Positions 1 through 4,908 of a stretch of 6,342 nucleotides of DNA are shown here, one piece after another; positions within the stretch are counted from its first letter, which is position 1, and every line of letters starts with the position of its first letter. Made by a program: the position numbers and the translations under genes. The notes under the pieces were generated by a model. It did not search any database, was not told the origin of the DNA, and saw nothing but the letters and a program-made list of their open reading frames with translations. The DNA is taken from the NCBI GenBank assembly GCA_030628905.1, contig DAOVQB010000236.1:1-6342 (forward strand), in the 5' to 3' direction. The stretch is from DAOVQB01 sp023128935 (GTDB lineage Bacteria; Eisenbacteria; RBG-16-71-46; CAIMUX01; WJJG01).

Positions 1-70
1 ACTGAATATTTACTCTGGAACAGCAGATGTCATACCCCTGGGACTGCGCGCTGCAAGAGACATAACCGCC

Positions 71-766
71 TTACGGAATAGCTATTATGACATGATCCAT
101 TCTGCGGCTTTTCACCTCCGCCCCCCCCCCAAACAAAGACTTTTCGGAGCAGCGCCATCGTATGTTCCTTTCGGAAGCTCGATGGCCGAGATCGTTCGGT
201 GGAATCGCGGGTCCGGTCATCACGGTTGCCCGCACTATCTCCTGGGCAGACCAACCCGCCTGCGCGGCGTTGCGTTGGAAGTACTTCAGTGCGTCGAGGA
301 TCCCCCTTTTCCCCAAGCTCGTAGCGGGTGAATACGGCCTCAGCCTGTTGCATTGTCACCGGCGGCGAGTGTCCTCTCAGTCGGCGCACCACCTCCCCAG
401 GTTCCAGTCCCGGATAGCGGATCAGGGTCAGCAGCACCTGGATGACGACCTCGTCGCTGGCTTCGGCCTCACGGCTCTCGGCAATACTTGTCAGAATCTC
501 TTGCCGTCGCTCGAACTGGGATGCACGCACACGCCTGTCGGTGTGCAAATAGACGTACACCCTGGCCAGACGGTCCCGGTCGATCTCTCCCTTGCGCAGA
601 AGATCGAGCAGCGTGTTGTAGACCCGTATCCGCAGACGCTCTTGGAGCTCCCGCTGAGTTGCCCCAGCCTCGGCTTCGCGCACCAGGCGCCGCACGGTGT
701 TCCTCAGGCTGCCGTCAACCGAGAAGTGGATGTCCTGCCAACTCCACAGTCCGAACCGATGCACCG
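71..766 (-). pseudogene. 3' remnant of a winged-helix-like, probably mobile-element-associated gene, frameshifted
   Basis: The function is not firmly recognised. From about 766 leftward the minus strand encodes a coherent protein beginning VHRFGLWSWQDIHFS, followed by LRNTVRRLVRE, ELQERLRIRVYNTLLDLLR and RLARVYVYLHTD. These stretches look like tandem winged-helix units, and similar proteins are, from memory, often found beside transposases. The reading frame breaks in the run GGGGAAAAGGGGG at plus 302-314: the upstream frame gives ...FTRYELG and the sensible continuation GILDALKYFQRNAAQAGW is in the +1-shifted frame, which stops at 71-73. One extra base in this run explains the break. The 5' end is missing: at about 754-766 the sequence passes without a gap into a truncated BNR-protein gene in another frame. 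I am confident that this is broken coding sequence, but unsure of the family. Confidence 0.6.
121..130. repeat. C10 homopolymer
   Basis: Ten consecutive C residues lie at 121-130 (G10 on the minus strand), near the 3' end of the frameshifted remnant. Tracts of this length slip during replication and sequencing. Here no intact gene reads through the tract, so a phase-variation role is unlikely. The main consequence is doubt about the exact length and about the reading frame to its left. Confidence 0.9.
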
Positions 767-1173
767 CTGTTCTCAAGCCCCAGCGGCTCCCAGTTATCGC
801 CGCAATCGACCGACCGAAAGATCCCCGTGCCACCATACGCGACACTGCCACCGCCTGGGTTGACCTCGCCCGTGCCTGCGTAGATCACCACCGGATTGCT
901 CGGATCGATCGCCACCGCGCCAACCGAGATGCTCGCTTGGTCATCAAAAAGCGGCGTCCAGGTCTGGCCGGCAGTGGCAACCGGCTTCTCCGTGGAATCC
1001 GGCACAGCCTTCTCGCTGGCACCATGCTTCGAATCAAGCTGAATCGATAAAATGCCCGCCACTGCTACCGCCATCAACGGCAGACCTATCGAGCCCCACA
1101 GGCGCAGTCGGGCGCGCGACGATAGCGAGCGGCCAGGACGAGTTTTTCCATCGGGACGATTGTCGGTGAACAT
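754..1173 (-). pseudogene. Truncated membrane-anchored BNR/Asp-box beta-propeller protein (5' part)
   Basis: The ATG at 1171-1173 follows a strong ribosome-binding site (GGGAGGGG ending about 3 nt upstream). The protein starts with a basic stretch (residues 1-24) and one hydrophobic segment (about 26-46, WGSIGLPLMAVAVAGILSIQL), so it is probably an uncleaved signal anchor with the rest outside the membrane. After a linker comes the first blade of a BNR/YCF48-type propeller: WTPLFDDQ, VGAVAIDPSNPVVIYAGTGE, and a canonical Asp-box S-x-D-x-G-x-x-W as SVDCGDNW at 121-128. Such proteins normally have several hundred residues and many blades. Here the homology stops after about residue 140 (ENSGASV), and the frame then reads RTVELAGHPLLG and a stop, within sequence that encodes the neighbouring remnant in another frame. 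The gene is therefore a 5' fragment that cannot make a full propeller. The BNR/propeller family assignment is good; the substrate is unknown. Confidence 0.75.
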
Positions 1174-1180
1174 GACCCCT

Positions 1181-1223
1181 CCCGGATGCCCCTGGCGGGG
1201 ATCGGTTGTCTACAGCTAAGCCG
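1181..1223. repeat. Direct repeat copy 1 in the BNR-gene leader
   Basis: This 43-bp unit begins CCCGGATG and contains CTGGCGGGGATC and TGTCTACAGC. It matches the copy at 1247-1289 in 38 of 43 positions. It lies 8 nt upstream of the ATG at 1173 (minus strand), so its minus-strand CCGGG forms part of the ribosome-binding region. Within it the minus strand contains CCCC-GCCA-GGGG, a short potential hairpin. Confidence 0.85.
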
Positions 1224-1246
1224 CTAACACTGAGATCCAGACCTTC

Positions 1247-1289
1247 CCCGGATGGCCCTGGCGGGGATCAGATGTCTACAGCCAAACCG
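1247..1289. repeat. Direct repeat copy 2 in the BNR-gene leader
   Basis: Second copy of the 43-bp unit, offset by exactly 66 bp from copy 1, with five substitutions and no gaps. It keeps CCTGGCGGGGATC and TGTCTACAGC. Together the copies look like a tandem duplication of a leader segment, or two binding sites for one regulator. Confidence 0.85.
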
Positions 1290-1306
1290 GATTGCCTTAC
1301 CCCATC

Positions 1307-1312
1307 ATTCTA
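1307..1312 (-). promoter_or_regulatory. Possible -10 element for the truncated BNR gene
   Basis: The minus strand reads TAGAAT here (5 of 6 to TATAAT), about 135 nt upstream of the ATG. No good -35 hexamer is seen at 16-18 nt, so the call is weak. If real, the transcript leader would contain both direct repeats. Confidence 0.2.
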
Positions 1313-1338
1313 GCATGGATTTCCCACATCTCCACTGA

Positions 1339-1389
1339 CGCCGAGCAGCTCAGCGGCACCCCGTCCGCTGCGACGCCTGCTGCTCGGCG
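1339..1389. repeat. Nested inverted repeat, possible hairpin downstream of the regulator gene
   Basis: The outer arms are a perfect 11-bp match, CGCCGAGCAGC (1339-1349) and GCTGCTCGGCG (1379-1389). The inner arms are CAGCGG (1351-1356) and CCGCTG (1365-1370) around an 8-nt loop. The structure lies about 50 nt past the stop of the minus-strand regulator gene. It could form a strong stem-loop in the transcript. No T-run follows on either strand, so it is not a classical Rho-independent terminator. It may be a stabilising 3' hairpin or a REP-like element. Confidence 0.6.
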
Positions 1390-1436
1390 CGTTTGGGGGA
1401 TGATCTGCGCTGGTGGCGCGTCTTGCGCCGGGCGGG

Positions 1437-1649
1437 CTATCCACGGTACTGAAAGACCTCCTCAATCGGCACACCAAGAATCCGCGCCAGGCGAAAAGCG
1501 AGGGCGAGCGAGGGCAGGTATTTCCCCTGTTCAAGGGCAATGATCGTCTGGCGCGTGCAGCGCACCCGATCGGCGAGCTGCTGCTGCGTCATTTCCCCGT
1601 GCTCGAAGCGCAGGCGACGGATCTGATTGCGAAGCTCACCCTTCGGCAC
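1437..1649 (-). CDS. Cro/C1-type (XRE family) transcriptional regulator, 70 aa
   Basis: This is a stand-alone DNA-binding domain of the Cro/C1 helix-turn-helix family. The helix-turn-helix is clear: MTQQQLADRVRCTRQTIIALEQGKYLPS (split as MTQQQLADRVR at 20-30 and CTRQTIIALEQGKYLP at 31-46), followed by LALAFRLARILGVPIEEVF. I chose the GTG at 1647-1649 because it gives the usual length for these small regulators (about 65-70 residues) and has GGGAG 9 nt upstream; a longer in-frame extension reaches 1787 but is only a shadow of the membrane-protein gene. The start lies inside the end of the upstream membrane-protein gene (14-nt overlap), so the two are translationally coupled. Regulators of this type commonly sit beside DUF2178-like membrane proteins. 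The likely role is repression of its own operon through the palindrome at 2146-2166; that role is an inference. Confidence 0.88.
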   Translation of the reverse strand: MPKGELRNQIRRLRFEHGEMTQQQLADRVRCTRQTIIALEQGKYLPSLALAFRLARILGVPIEEVFQYRG

Positions 1650-2091
1650 GGCGCAAGACTCCCAGGTCGAAGGCGAGCGCGATCGCGGCCGGCGCAAGAT
1701 GCGCCAGAATAAGCGTGGCGTAGGCCACGACCCACATCCAACCGACCGGCACGCAGCCGGGATCCTGGTACGCTTCCCAGAGGGCAATGCCTCCCAGGAA
1801 TACCAGCATCACCACCGCGATCATCCCAATGCTGGTGGCCTTCGCATCGATCCATTCATCCCTTTCGTCGCGGTGCACGTGCCCAGCCTGGGCTTTGCCA
1901 CGGGTCAGCAACCTGGCGAGCGGTGTGCCAAAGATGCCGATCGCCAGAAACACCGCACCGATGACTCTTCGCTGGGAGTCATCGGCGTAGGTTGCGGGCC
2001 CTCCCGAGGCAAACACGGTCATCGCGAAGCCGACCGCCACAATGACCCAAATTGCCAGAGCGAGTAGATTGCGTAGACGGGCTTGTGTCAT
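1636..2091 (-). CDS. Four-helix integral membrane protein, DUF2178-like, 151 aa
   Basis: The biochemical role is unknown. The ATG at 2089-2091 is preceded by GGAGGAGAG a few bases upstream; longer in-frame starts up to 2163 lie across the promoter and are not credible. Four hydrophobic segments are visible: about residues 9-28, 42-62, 87-105 and 117-140. Between helices 2 and 3 is a charged cytoplasmic-type loop with RDERDEWIDAKA (74-85), the D-E-R-D/E-x-x-I-xx-KA pattern that is characteristic of DUF2178 and related small membrane proteins. It is the first gene of a two-gene operon with the Cro/C1 regulator, which it overlaps by 14 nt. In families of this layout the regulator usually controls the membrane-protein gene. 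No truncation is seen. Confidence 0.82.
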   Translation of the reverse strand: MTQARLRNLLALAIWVIVAVGFAMTVFASGGPATYADDSQRRVIGAVFLAIGIFGTPLARLLTRGKAQAGHVHRDERDEWIDAKATSIGMIAVVMLVFLGGIALWEAYQDPGCVPVGWMWVVAYATLILAHLAPAAIALAFDLGVLRRAEG

Positions 2092-2125
2092 GGCTCTCCT
2101 CCAAGGAATTGTCCTGTTGAATGTT

Positions 2126-2138
2126 CCATGAATCATGG
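2126..2138. promoter_or_regulatory. Short inverted repeat over the -10 region
   Basis: CCATG (2126-2130), AAT, then CATGG (2134-2138) is a perfect 5+3+5 palindrome. It covers the -10 box and probable start point of the membrane-protein/regulator operon. It could be a second operator, but arms this short can arise by chance. Confidence 0.3.
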
Positions 2139-2163
2139 TAAGACGTGTTTGACAAAATGTCAA
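2135..2163 (-). promoter_or_regulatory. Promoter of the membrane-protein/regulator operon
   Basis: On the minus strand a perfect -35 box TTGACA (2163-2158) is followed after 17 nt by TACCAT (2140-2135; 4 of 6 to the -10 consensus). The expected start point is about 40 nt upstream of the ATG at 2091. The surrounding 2100-2175 segment is markedly more AT-rich than the rest of the window, as expected for a promoter. Confidence 0.7.
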
Positions 2164-2166
2164 ACA
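2146..2166. promoter_or_regulatory. Perfect 9+3+9 palindrome, probable operator
   Basis: Arms TGTTTGACA (2146-2154) and TGTCAAACA (2158-2166) are perfect reverse complements separated by 3 nt. The palindrome covers the -35 box of the membrane-protein/regulator promoter, so a dimeric repressor bound here would block RNA polymerase. The Cro/C1 regulator encoded by the same operon is the natural candidate. Because of the symmetry the site also contains TTGACA on the plus strand, but no good plus-strand -10 box or intact plus-strand gene follows. Confidence 0.72.
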
Positions 2167-2183
2167 TATTTTACTTCAGGCCA

Positions 2184-2468
2184 TTAATCGAGCGGGGAGA
2201 GGGGTAGCATGAAGGGGAAGAAGACTGAGCTAGTCAGGAGGCTGCGGAGAGGACGCGTAGGGCGGTCGCAGTTCGAGATTCCGGCCTCCACGAGCCAGGA
2301 ACTAGTCCCGTCTCCATTCGTGACATCGACCCGCGGCGTCGCGGAGAAGACTCCCCGTTCCGTCATCTCCTTCAAGACACCCCACTGGATGAGCGAACGG
2401 ACTACGCGCTGTGTCGCCCGAGTCACCGTGCTACGCTCTCCCCACGCCTCCGCTATCCGCCGTGCCAT
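2184..2468 (-). pseudogene. C-terminal remnant of a conserved hypothetical protein
   Basis: I cannot name the protein. The minus strand encodes WGERSTVTRATQRVVRSLI (residues 9-27), WGVLKEMTERGVFSA (29-43) and, near the end, RPLRSLLTSSVFFPFMLPLS before the stop at 2184. This reads as a genuine protein, with a helix-turn-helix/winged-helix look. The pattern is one I associate with the C-terminal halves of larger uncharacterised bacterial proteins. There is no convincing ribosome-binding site before the ATG at 2468, and the sequence just upstream turns into transposase sequence on the other strand. The 5' part therefore appears lost, probably in the same event that left the transposase piece. 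It is also possible that a short intact protein is made, but that is less likely. Confidence 0.5.
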
Positions 2469-2506
2469 TTGCGAAAGTGCAGCCGTGCCATGGAGAGACA
2501 GGAGCC

Positions 2507-2686
2507 TGCCCGTTTCCGGTCATGGAGTTCGGCGAGCGCGGGCATCACAAGGTGTTCGGGATCGTGACCAATCGCGAGGTCGATGGCGAGGAGCTGATCT
2601 GGTGGTATCGGGGTCGATGTGGTCAGAGCGAAGCCGTGCATGGTGAGATGAAGCATGACTTGGCGGGCGGCAAGCTGCCCTCCTAA
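2507..2686 (+). pseudogene. C-terminal fragment of an IS1380-like DDE transposase
   Basis: The plus strand encodes FPVMEFGERGHHKVFGIVTN, then REVDGEELIWWYRGRCGQ, then SEAVHGEMKHDLAGGKLPS and a stop. The order 'VTNR - dGeeLi-WyReRcG - E-vH-K-DL-GGkLPs' is the catalytic C-terminal region of IS1380/IS4-type DDE transposases. The final catalytic Glu would lie in the SEAVH segment. In intact relatives GGKLPS is followed by a glycine, F-G-x-NAAWW and a further C-terminal stretch; here a stop codon falls directly after LPS, and the next bases (GGCGAGAAC at about 2697-2705) hint at the lost continuation in another frame. The N-terminal two thirds are absent. This is an inactive relic. Confidence 0.7.
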
Positions 2687-2824
2687 CCGTTCGCATGGCG
2701 AGAACTTGGACGATAGGCATTGGGCAGAACGCGGCTGATCGGGGGTGCGCCAAGAACGCCCCTCCGATGAGCATGCTTCGACGCAGCCGAAACCGGAGAC
2801 GGTGGATTCTGGGCCCTTGCGTCC
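2687..2824. other. Non-coding stretch, probably transposon debris
   Basis: No gene is supported on either strand between the transposase stop and the promoter of the next operon. The plus strand shows faint echoes of an IS transposase C-terminus, but with stops and frame breaks. I saw no convincing terminal inverted repeat or target-site duplication. Confidence 0.4.
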
Positions 2825-2852
2825 TTGACTGCCTCTGTATTGTAGCTATATC
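2825..2852 (+). promoter_or_regulatory. Promoter of the MNT/HEPN operon
   Basis: TTGACT (2825-2830; 5 of 6 to the -35 consensus), a 16-nt spacer, and TATATC (2847-2852; 4 of 6 to the -10 consensus). The expected start point is near 2859, about 54 nt before the ATG at 2913. The local drop in GC content supports it. Confidence 0.5.
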
Positions 2853-2912
2853 GTCAGGTCGCATTCAGGCACTGACTTGGCGCGTTCAGGATCCACACGG
2901 TGCGAGGGTCGA

Positions 2913-3254
2913 ATGACGGCTAGGAGCTTTCAGTACCCCGCTGTTGATCATGGACTCCTGGAGGAGATCGTCAAGCGCATCTGTGCCGTGGGCCATCCCC
3001 AGCGTATCATCCTCTTCGGCTCTCGAGGCCGAGGAGACGCACGTCCCGACAGTGATATCGATCTCCTGATCATCGAGGAATCCAACCTGCCCCGCTACAA
3101 ACGTTCGGCCCGCTATCGTCGGGCCCTGACGGGACTCTTCCCCGCAAAAGACATCCTGGTCTGGACACCTGATGAAATCCGCGCCTGGTCTGCTGTCAAG
3201 AACGCGTTCATCTGCGTAGCGCTGCGAGAGGGGCGGGTGCTACATGAACGATAG
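2913..3254 (+). CDS. MNT-type minimal nucleotidyltransferase, probable antitoxin of a HEPN/MNT pair, 113 aa
   Basis: This is a small protein of the DNA polymerase beta-like nucleotidyltransferase superfamily. The signature is intact: ILFGSRGRGDARPDSDIDLL with G36-S37 followed by D48-x-D50, and a third acidic position in the next strand (KDILVW, D80). Members of this length contain only the catalytic domain. In MntA/HepT systems the MNT protein transfers AMP from ATP to its HEPN partner and so silences it. I chose the ATG at 2913 because GAGGG lies about 6 nt upstream; an in-frame TTG lies upstream at 2877. The C-terminal AFICVALREGRVLHER is typical of the family. It overlaps the HEPN gene by 11 nt, so the two are co-translated. 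Function as an antitoxin is an inference from family and context. Confidence 0.9.
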   Translation: MTARSFQYPAVDHGLLEEIVKRICAVGHPQRIILFGSRGRGDARPDSDIDLLIIEESNLPRYKRSARYRRALTGLFPAKDILVWTPDEIRAWSAVKNAFICVALREGRVLHER

Positions 3255-3780
3255 GCTGGCCCATTGCCGCGGATGGCTCCGGAAGGCCGAGAGCGATCTA
3301 GCTGATGCTTCGCGCACGATCGCCAGCGACGGACCCTACGACACCGCCTGTTTCCACTGCCAGCAGGCGGTGGAAAAGGGCCTTAAAGGTCTCCTCGCAT
3401 TCCTCGATCAATCCATTCCACACACTCACGATCTTGAGGAGCTCCAACGTTTGTGTCTGAACGTTGCGCCTGACCTGCCGCTTGCCGATTTCGACCTCGT
3501 TACATTGTCCGGATACGCCGTGGAGATGCGATACGATTTCGATTTTTGGCCGGATCGCCAGACCGCACAAGAGGCCATCGATCTGGCGCATGCGGCTCGG
3601 GAAGTGGCAGCAGGATCATTGCCCTACACCAATGGCGTAGCTAGCTACCCGAATTCACCTGTTTCAGGCCAGGAGTCTTCAACCACTCCAGCGCGATTGC
3701 GCGAGCCCCTAGCCTGCTTACAATTGATCGGACCCGGACCCCTCTTGATTGCACCCGGCGTTGGGCTAGACTTTGGGTGA
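3244..3780 (+). CDS. HEPN-domain protein, partner of the MNT nucleotidyltransferase, with an unusual C-terminal tail
   Basis: Residues 1-125 form a typical all-alpha HEPN domain of the PF05168 type: WLRKAESDLADA (11-22), the conserved CFHCQQAVEKGLKGLL (36-51), HTHDLEELQRLC (60-71) and EMRYDFDFWPDR (94-105) followed by the last helix EAIDLAHAAREVA. The ATG sits inside the end of the MNT gene, with GAGAGGGGCGG just upstream. HEPN toxins are metal-independent RNases that use an R-x(4-6)-H motif; no such motif is present here, so either the active site is of another type or the protein is not a toxin. The domain normally ends near residue 125-130. The remaining 50 residues (YTNGVASYPNSPVSG onward) are rich in P, S and G and look like read-through into intergenic DNA after loss of the original stop; they overlap the promoter of the next gene. 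The HEPN assignment is firm; toxicity is uncertain. Confidence 0.85.
   Translation: MNDRLAHCRGWLRKAESDLADASRTIASDGPYDTACFHCQQAVEKGLKGLLAFLDQSIPHTHDLEELQRLCLNVAPDLPLADFDLVTLSGYAVEMRYDFDFWPDRQTAQEAIDLAHAAREVAAGSLPYTNGVASYPNSPVSGQESSTTPARLREPLACLQLIGPGPLLIAPGVGLDFG
3745..3772 (+). promoter_or_regulatory. Possible promoter of the HEAWH-protein gene
   Basis: TTGATT (3745-3750), a 16-nt spacer and TAGACT (3767-3772) each match 4 of 6 consensus bases. The start point would be near 3780, about 30 nt before the ATG at 3811. The element lies within the tail-coding end of the HEPN gene. It is a modest candidate. Confidence 0.35.
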
Positions 3781-3810
3781 CCATCGGGCAAGTTACACGG
3801 AGGAGCAGCC

Positions 3811-4659
3811 ATGGCCACTCGACGTCAACAGATGCGTTTCATCGCCGCCTTGCTCGAATTCGGTCAGCGGCGGCTGAGGCTCCAGTTCGATGGGTCCTTC
3901 AAGCGCTTCGTGGGACGCCATCGCGCGGCCAACTGGATCTATGTCGTGGAGCCCGCAAGCCTGACCAGCGCCCTGCCCGGCCGGGCCACCTATCGTTTCA
4001 CATGGGACCTGGGTCGCGCCCGCCGCTGGGAGCGCTACCACCGCGCGCGCGGCCGGCACACCTACCTATACAGCGCCGAGGGCCACGGTGGGCGGGCCTG
4101 CCCGGTCACGCCGAGTCTGCTGGCGGCTCCTCGCACGCGGCAGGGCTACGTTGTCCTACACGAAGCCTGGCACTCCACCCTGCGGCTCGCCGGGATCCGC
4201 ATGCCCTACGCGCTCGAGGAGGCCACCGGTCGCGTAGTGGGCGTCTTGGGTGCTCGCCTCTTTGCCTCCGAGCGCGGCGACGACGAATTGCTGGCCGAAT
4301 CCCGCGCACAGGAGCACAGCTGGGCAGCCTTTGCCCGCTTCGTCAACCGCGGCTACCGCCGCTTGGCGCAGATCTACCGGCGGGAAGCCGGGGCAGGTGA
4401 GCGGCGGCGCCTCCTGGCCGCGCTGCGCCGCGAAGCGGATGCGCTGCGAGAACGACTGCCGGCGGAATGGGAACGCGCGGAACTCACCAAAGAAATGAAC
4501 AACGCCTTCTTCTTTCGCTATTACGATTACACGCGTTTCTATCCCTTGGCCCTGCGCGTTCATCGGGCTACGGGATCCCTCCCGCGGGCCATGCGGCTGT
4601 ATAAGCGGGCCGGCCGCGAGGGCGCGCTTGCACAGCTGCGAGCCTACAGCCGCGGATGA
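3811..4659 (+). CDS. Putative zinc metallopeptidase with HEAWH motif (COG4324/DUF2265-like), 282 aa
   Basis: This is probably a zinc-dependent peptidase, though the substrate is unknown. The sequence YVVLHEAWHSTLRL contains an H-E-x-x-H metal-binding motif (H117, E118, H121). A Glu pair follows in YALEEATGRVVG (E136/E137), giving a plausible third zinc ligand about 15 residues later, as in gluzincins. The layout resembles the predicted aminopeptidases of COG4324: H-E-x-x-H, then a Glu helix, then a long charged helical stretch (RRLAQIYRREAGAGERRRL), then MNNAFFFRYYDYTRFYP (229-245). No signal peptide or membrane helix is seen, so it is likely cytoplasmic. The ATG is well supported by GGAGGA about 8 nt upstream. 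The stop is 7 nt from that of the convergent cupin remnant, with no terminator between. Family identity is moderately sure; it could instead be an uncharacterised relative. Confidence 0.7.
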   Translation: MATRRQQMRFIAALLEFGQRRLRLQFDGSFKRFVGRHRAANWIYVVEPASLTSALPGRATYRFTWDLGRARRWERYHRARGRHTYLYSAEGHGGRACPVTPSLLAAPRTRQGYVVLHEAWHSTLRLAGIRMPYALEEATGRVVGVLGARLFASERGDDELLAESRAQEHSWAAFARFVNRGYRRLAQIYRREAGAGERRRLLAALRREADALRERLPAEWERAELTKEMNNAFFFRYYDYTRFYPLALRVHRATGSLPRAMRLYKRAGREGALAQLRAYSRG

Positions 4660-4666
4660 GGGCGGA

Positions 4667-4887
4667 CTACTCGTACTCCTTGGGCGCCATGCACATGAAG
4701 ACCAGCGGCTGATCGGATGAATTGCGATACTGATGACGTTCTCCCGGCAGGATGAGTACGAAGTCACCCTGGCTCAGGGGACGCGGCCCGCTGCGCCCGC
4801 CGGCAGCACGGCCAGCGTGTCGGTCTGTCCGCAGTATCGTGGTTGATGGTCGCGGAGAAGGAAACCCTTCTCAAATCCGCTGGCAAA
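4667..4887 (-). pseudogene. C-terminal remnant of a cupin-domain protein, frameshifted
   Basis: The minus strand ends LSQGDFVLILPGERHQYRNS, then SDQPLVFMCMAPKEYE and a stop at 4667-4669. GDFVLILPGERHQYRN is the second cupin motif (G-x5-P-x-G-x2-H-x3-N in slightly altered form), with the metal-binding His present. Upstream, the plausible continuation LLRDHQPRYCGQTDTLAVLP then AGAAGRVP is in a different frame. The switch falls at the G4 run 4777-4780 (CCCC on the coding strand), and a single lost base there would restore GRVPLSQGDFVL. Further upstream a TGA (4888-4890) closes the frame, no start is visible, and the first cupin motif (HxH...E) is absent, so the 5' half is gone. It lies between the ends of the HEAWH gene and galK. 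The cupin call is good; the original enzyme or sensor role is unknown. Confidence 0.65.
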
Positions 4888-4908
4888 TCAGGCGGTCTCA
4901 CAGCATTG

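Noticed and set aside
10..63. Short minus-strand reading frame of 17 codons starting at ATG 61-63
   Set aside because: It is too short, has no recognisable composition, and lies at the window edge beside a decayed gene.
1301..1335. Similarity between GATGTGGGAAATC (minus strand, BNR upstream region) and GATGGGGAAATC of the galK leader repeat
   Set aside because: The match is about 12 bases with a gap and does not extend; chance is a sufficient explanation.
2209..2646. Long plus-strand open frame starting with ATG 2209 after GGGGAGAGGGG
   Set aside because: The purine-rich stretch is the complement of the minus-strand remnant's C-terminal codons; the minus-strand translation is protein-like and this one is low-complexity and Arg-rich.
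3637..3648. Perfect 12-bp palindrome GTAGCTAGCTAC in the HEPN tail region, with a related GTAGCTA at 2842-2848 near the MNT promoter
   Set aside because: A 12-bp palindrome is expected about once by chance in a window this size, and the second site is only a half match.
3777..4400. Plus-strand open frame overlapping the HEAWH gene in another frame
   Set aside because: It has the Arg/Pro/Ala-rich composition of a shadow frame in GC-rich DNA, while the HEAWH frame has motifs and a good ribosome-binding site.
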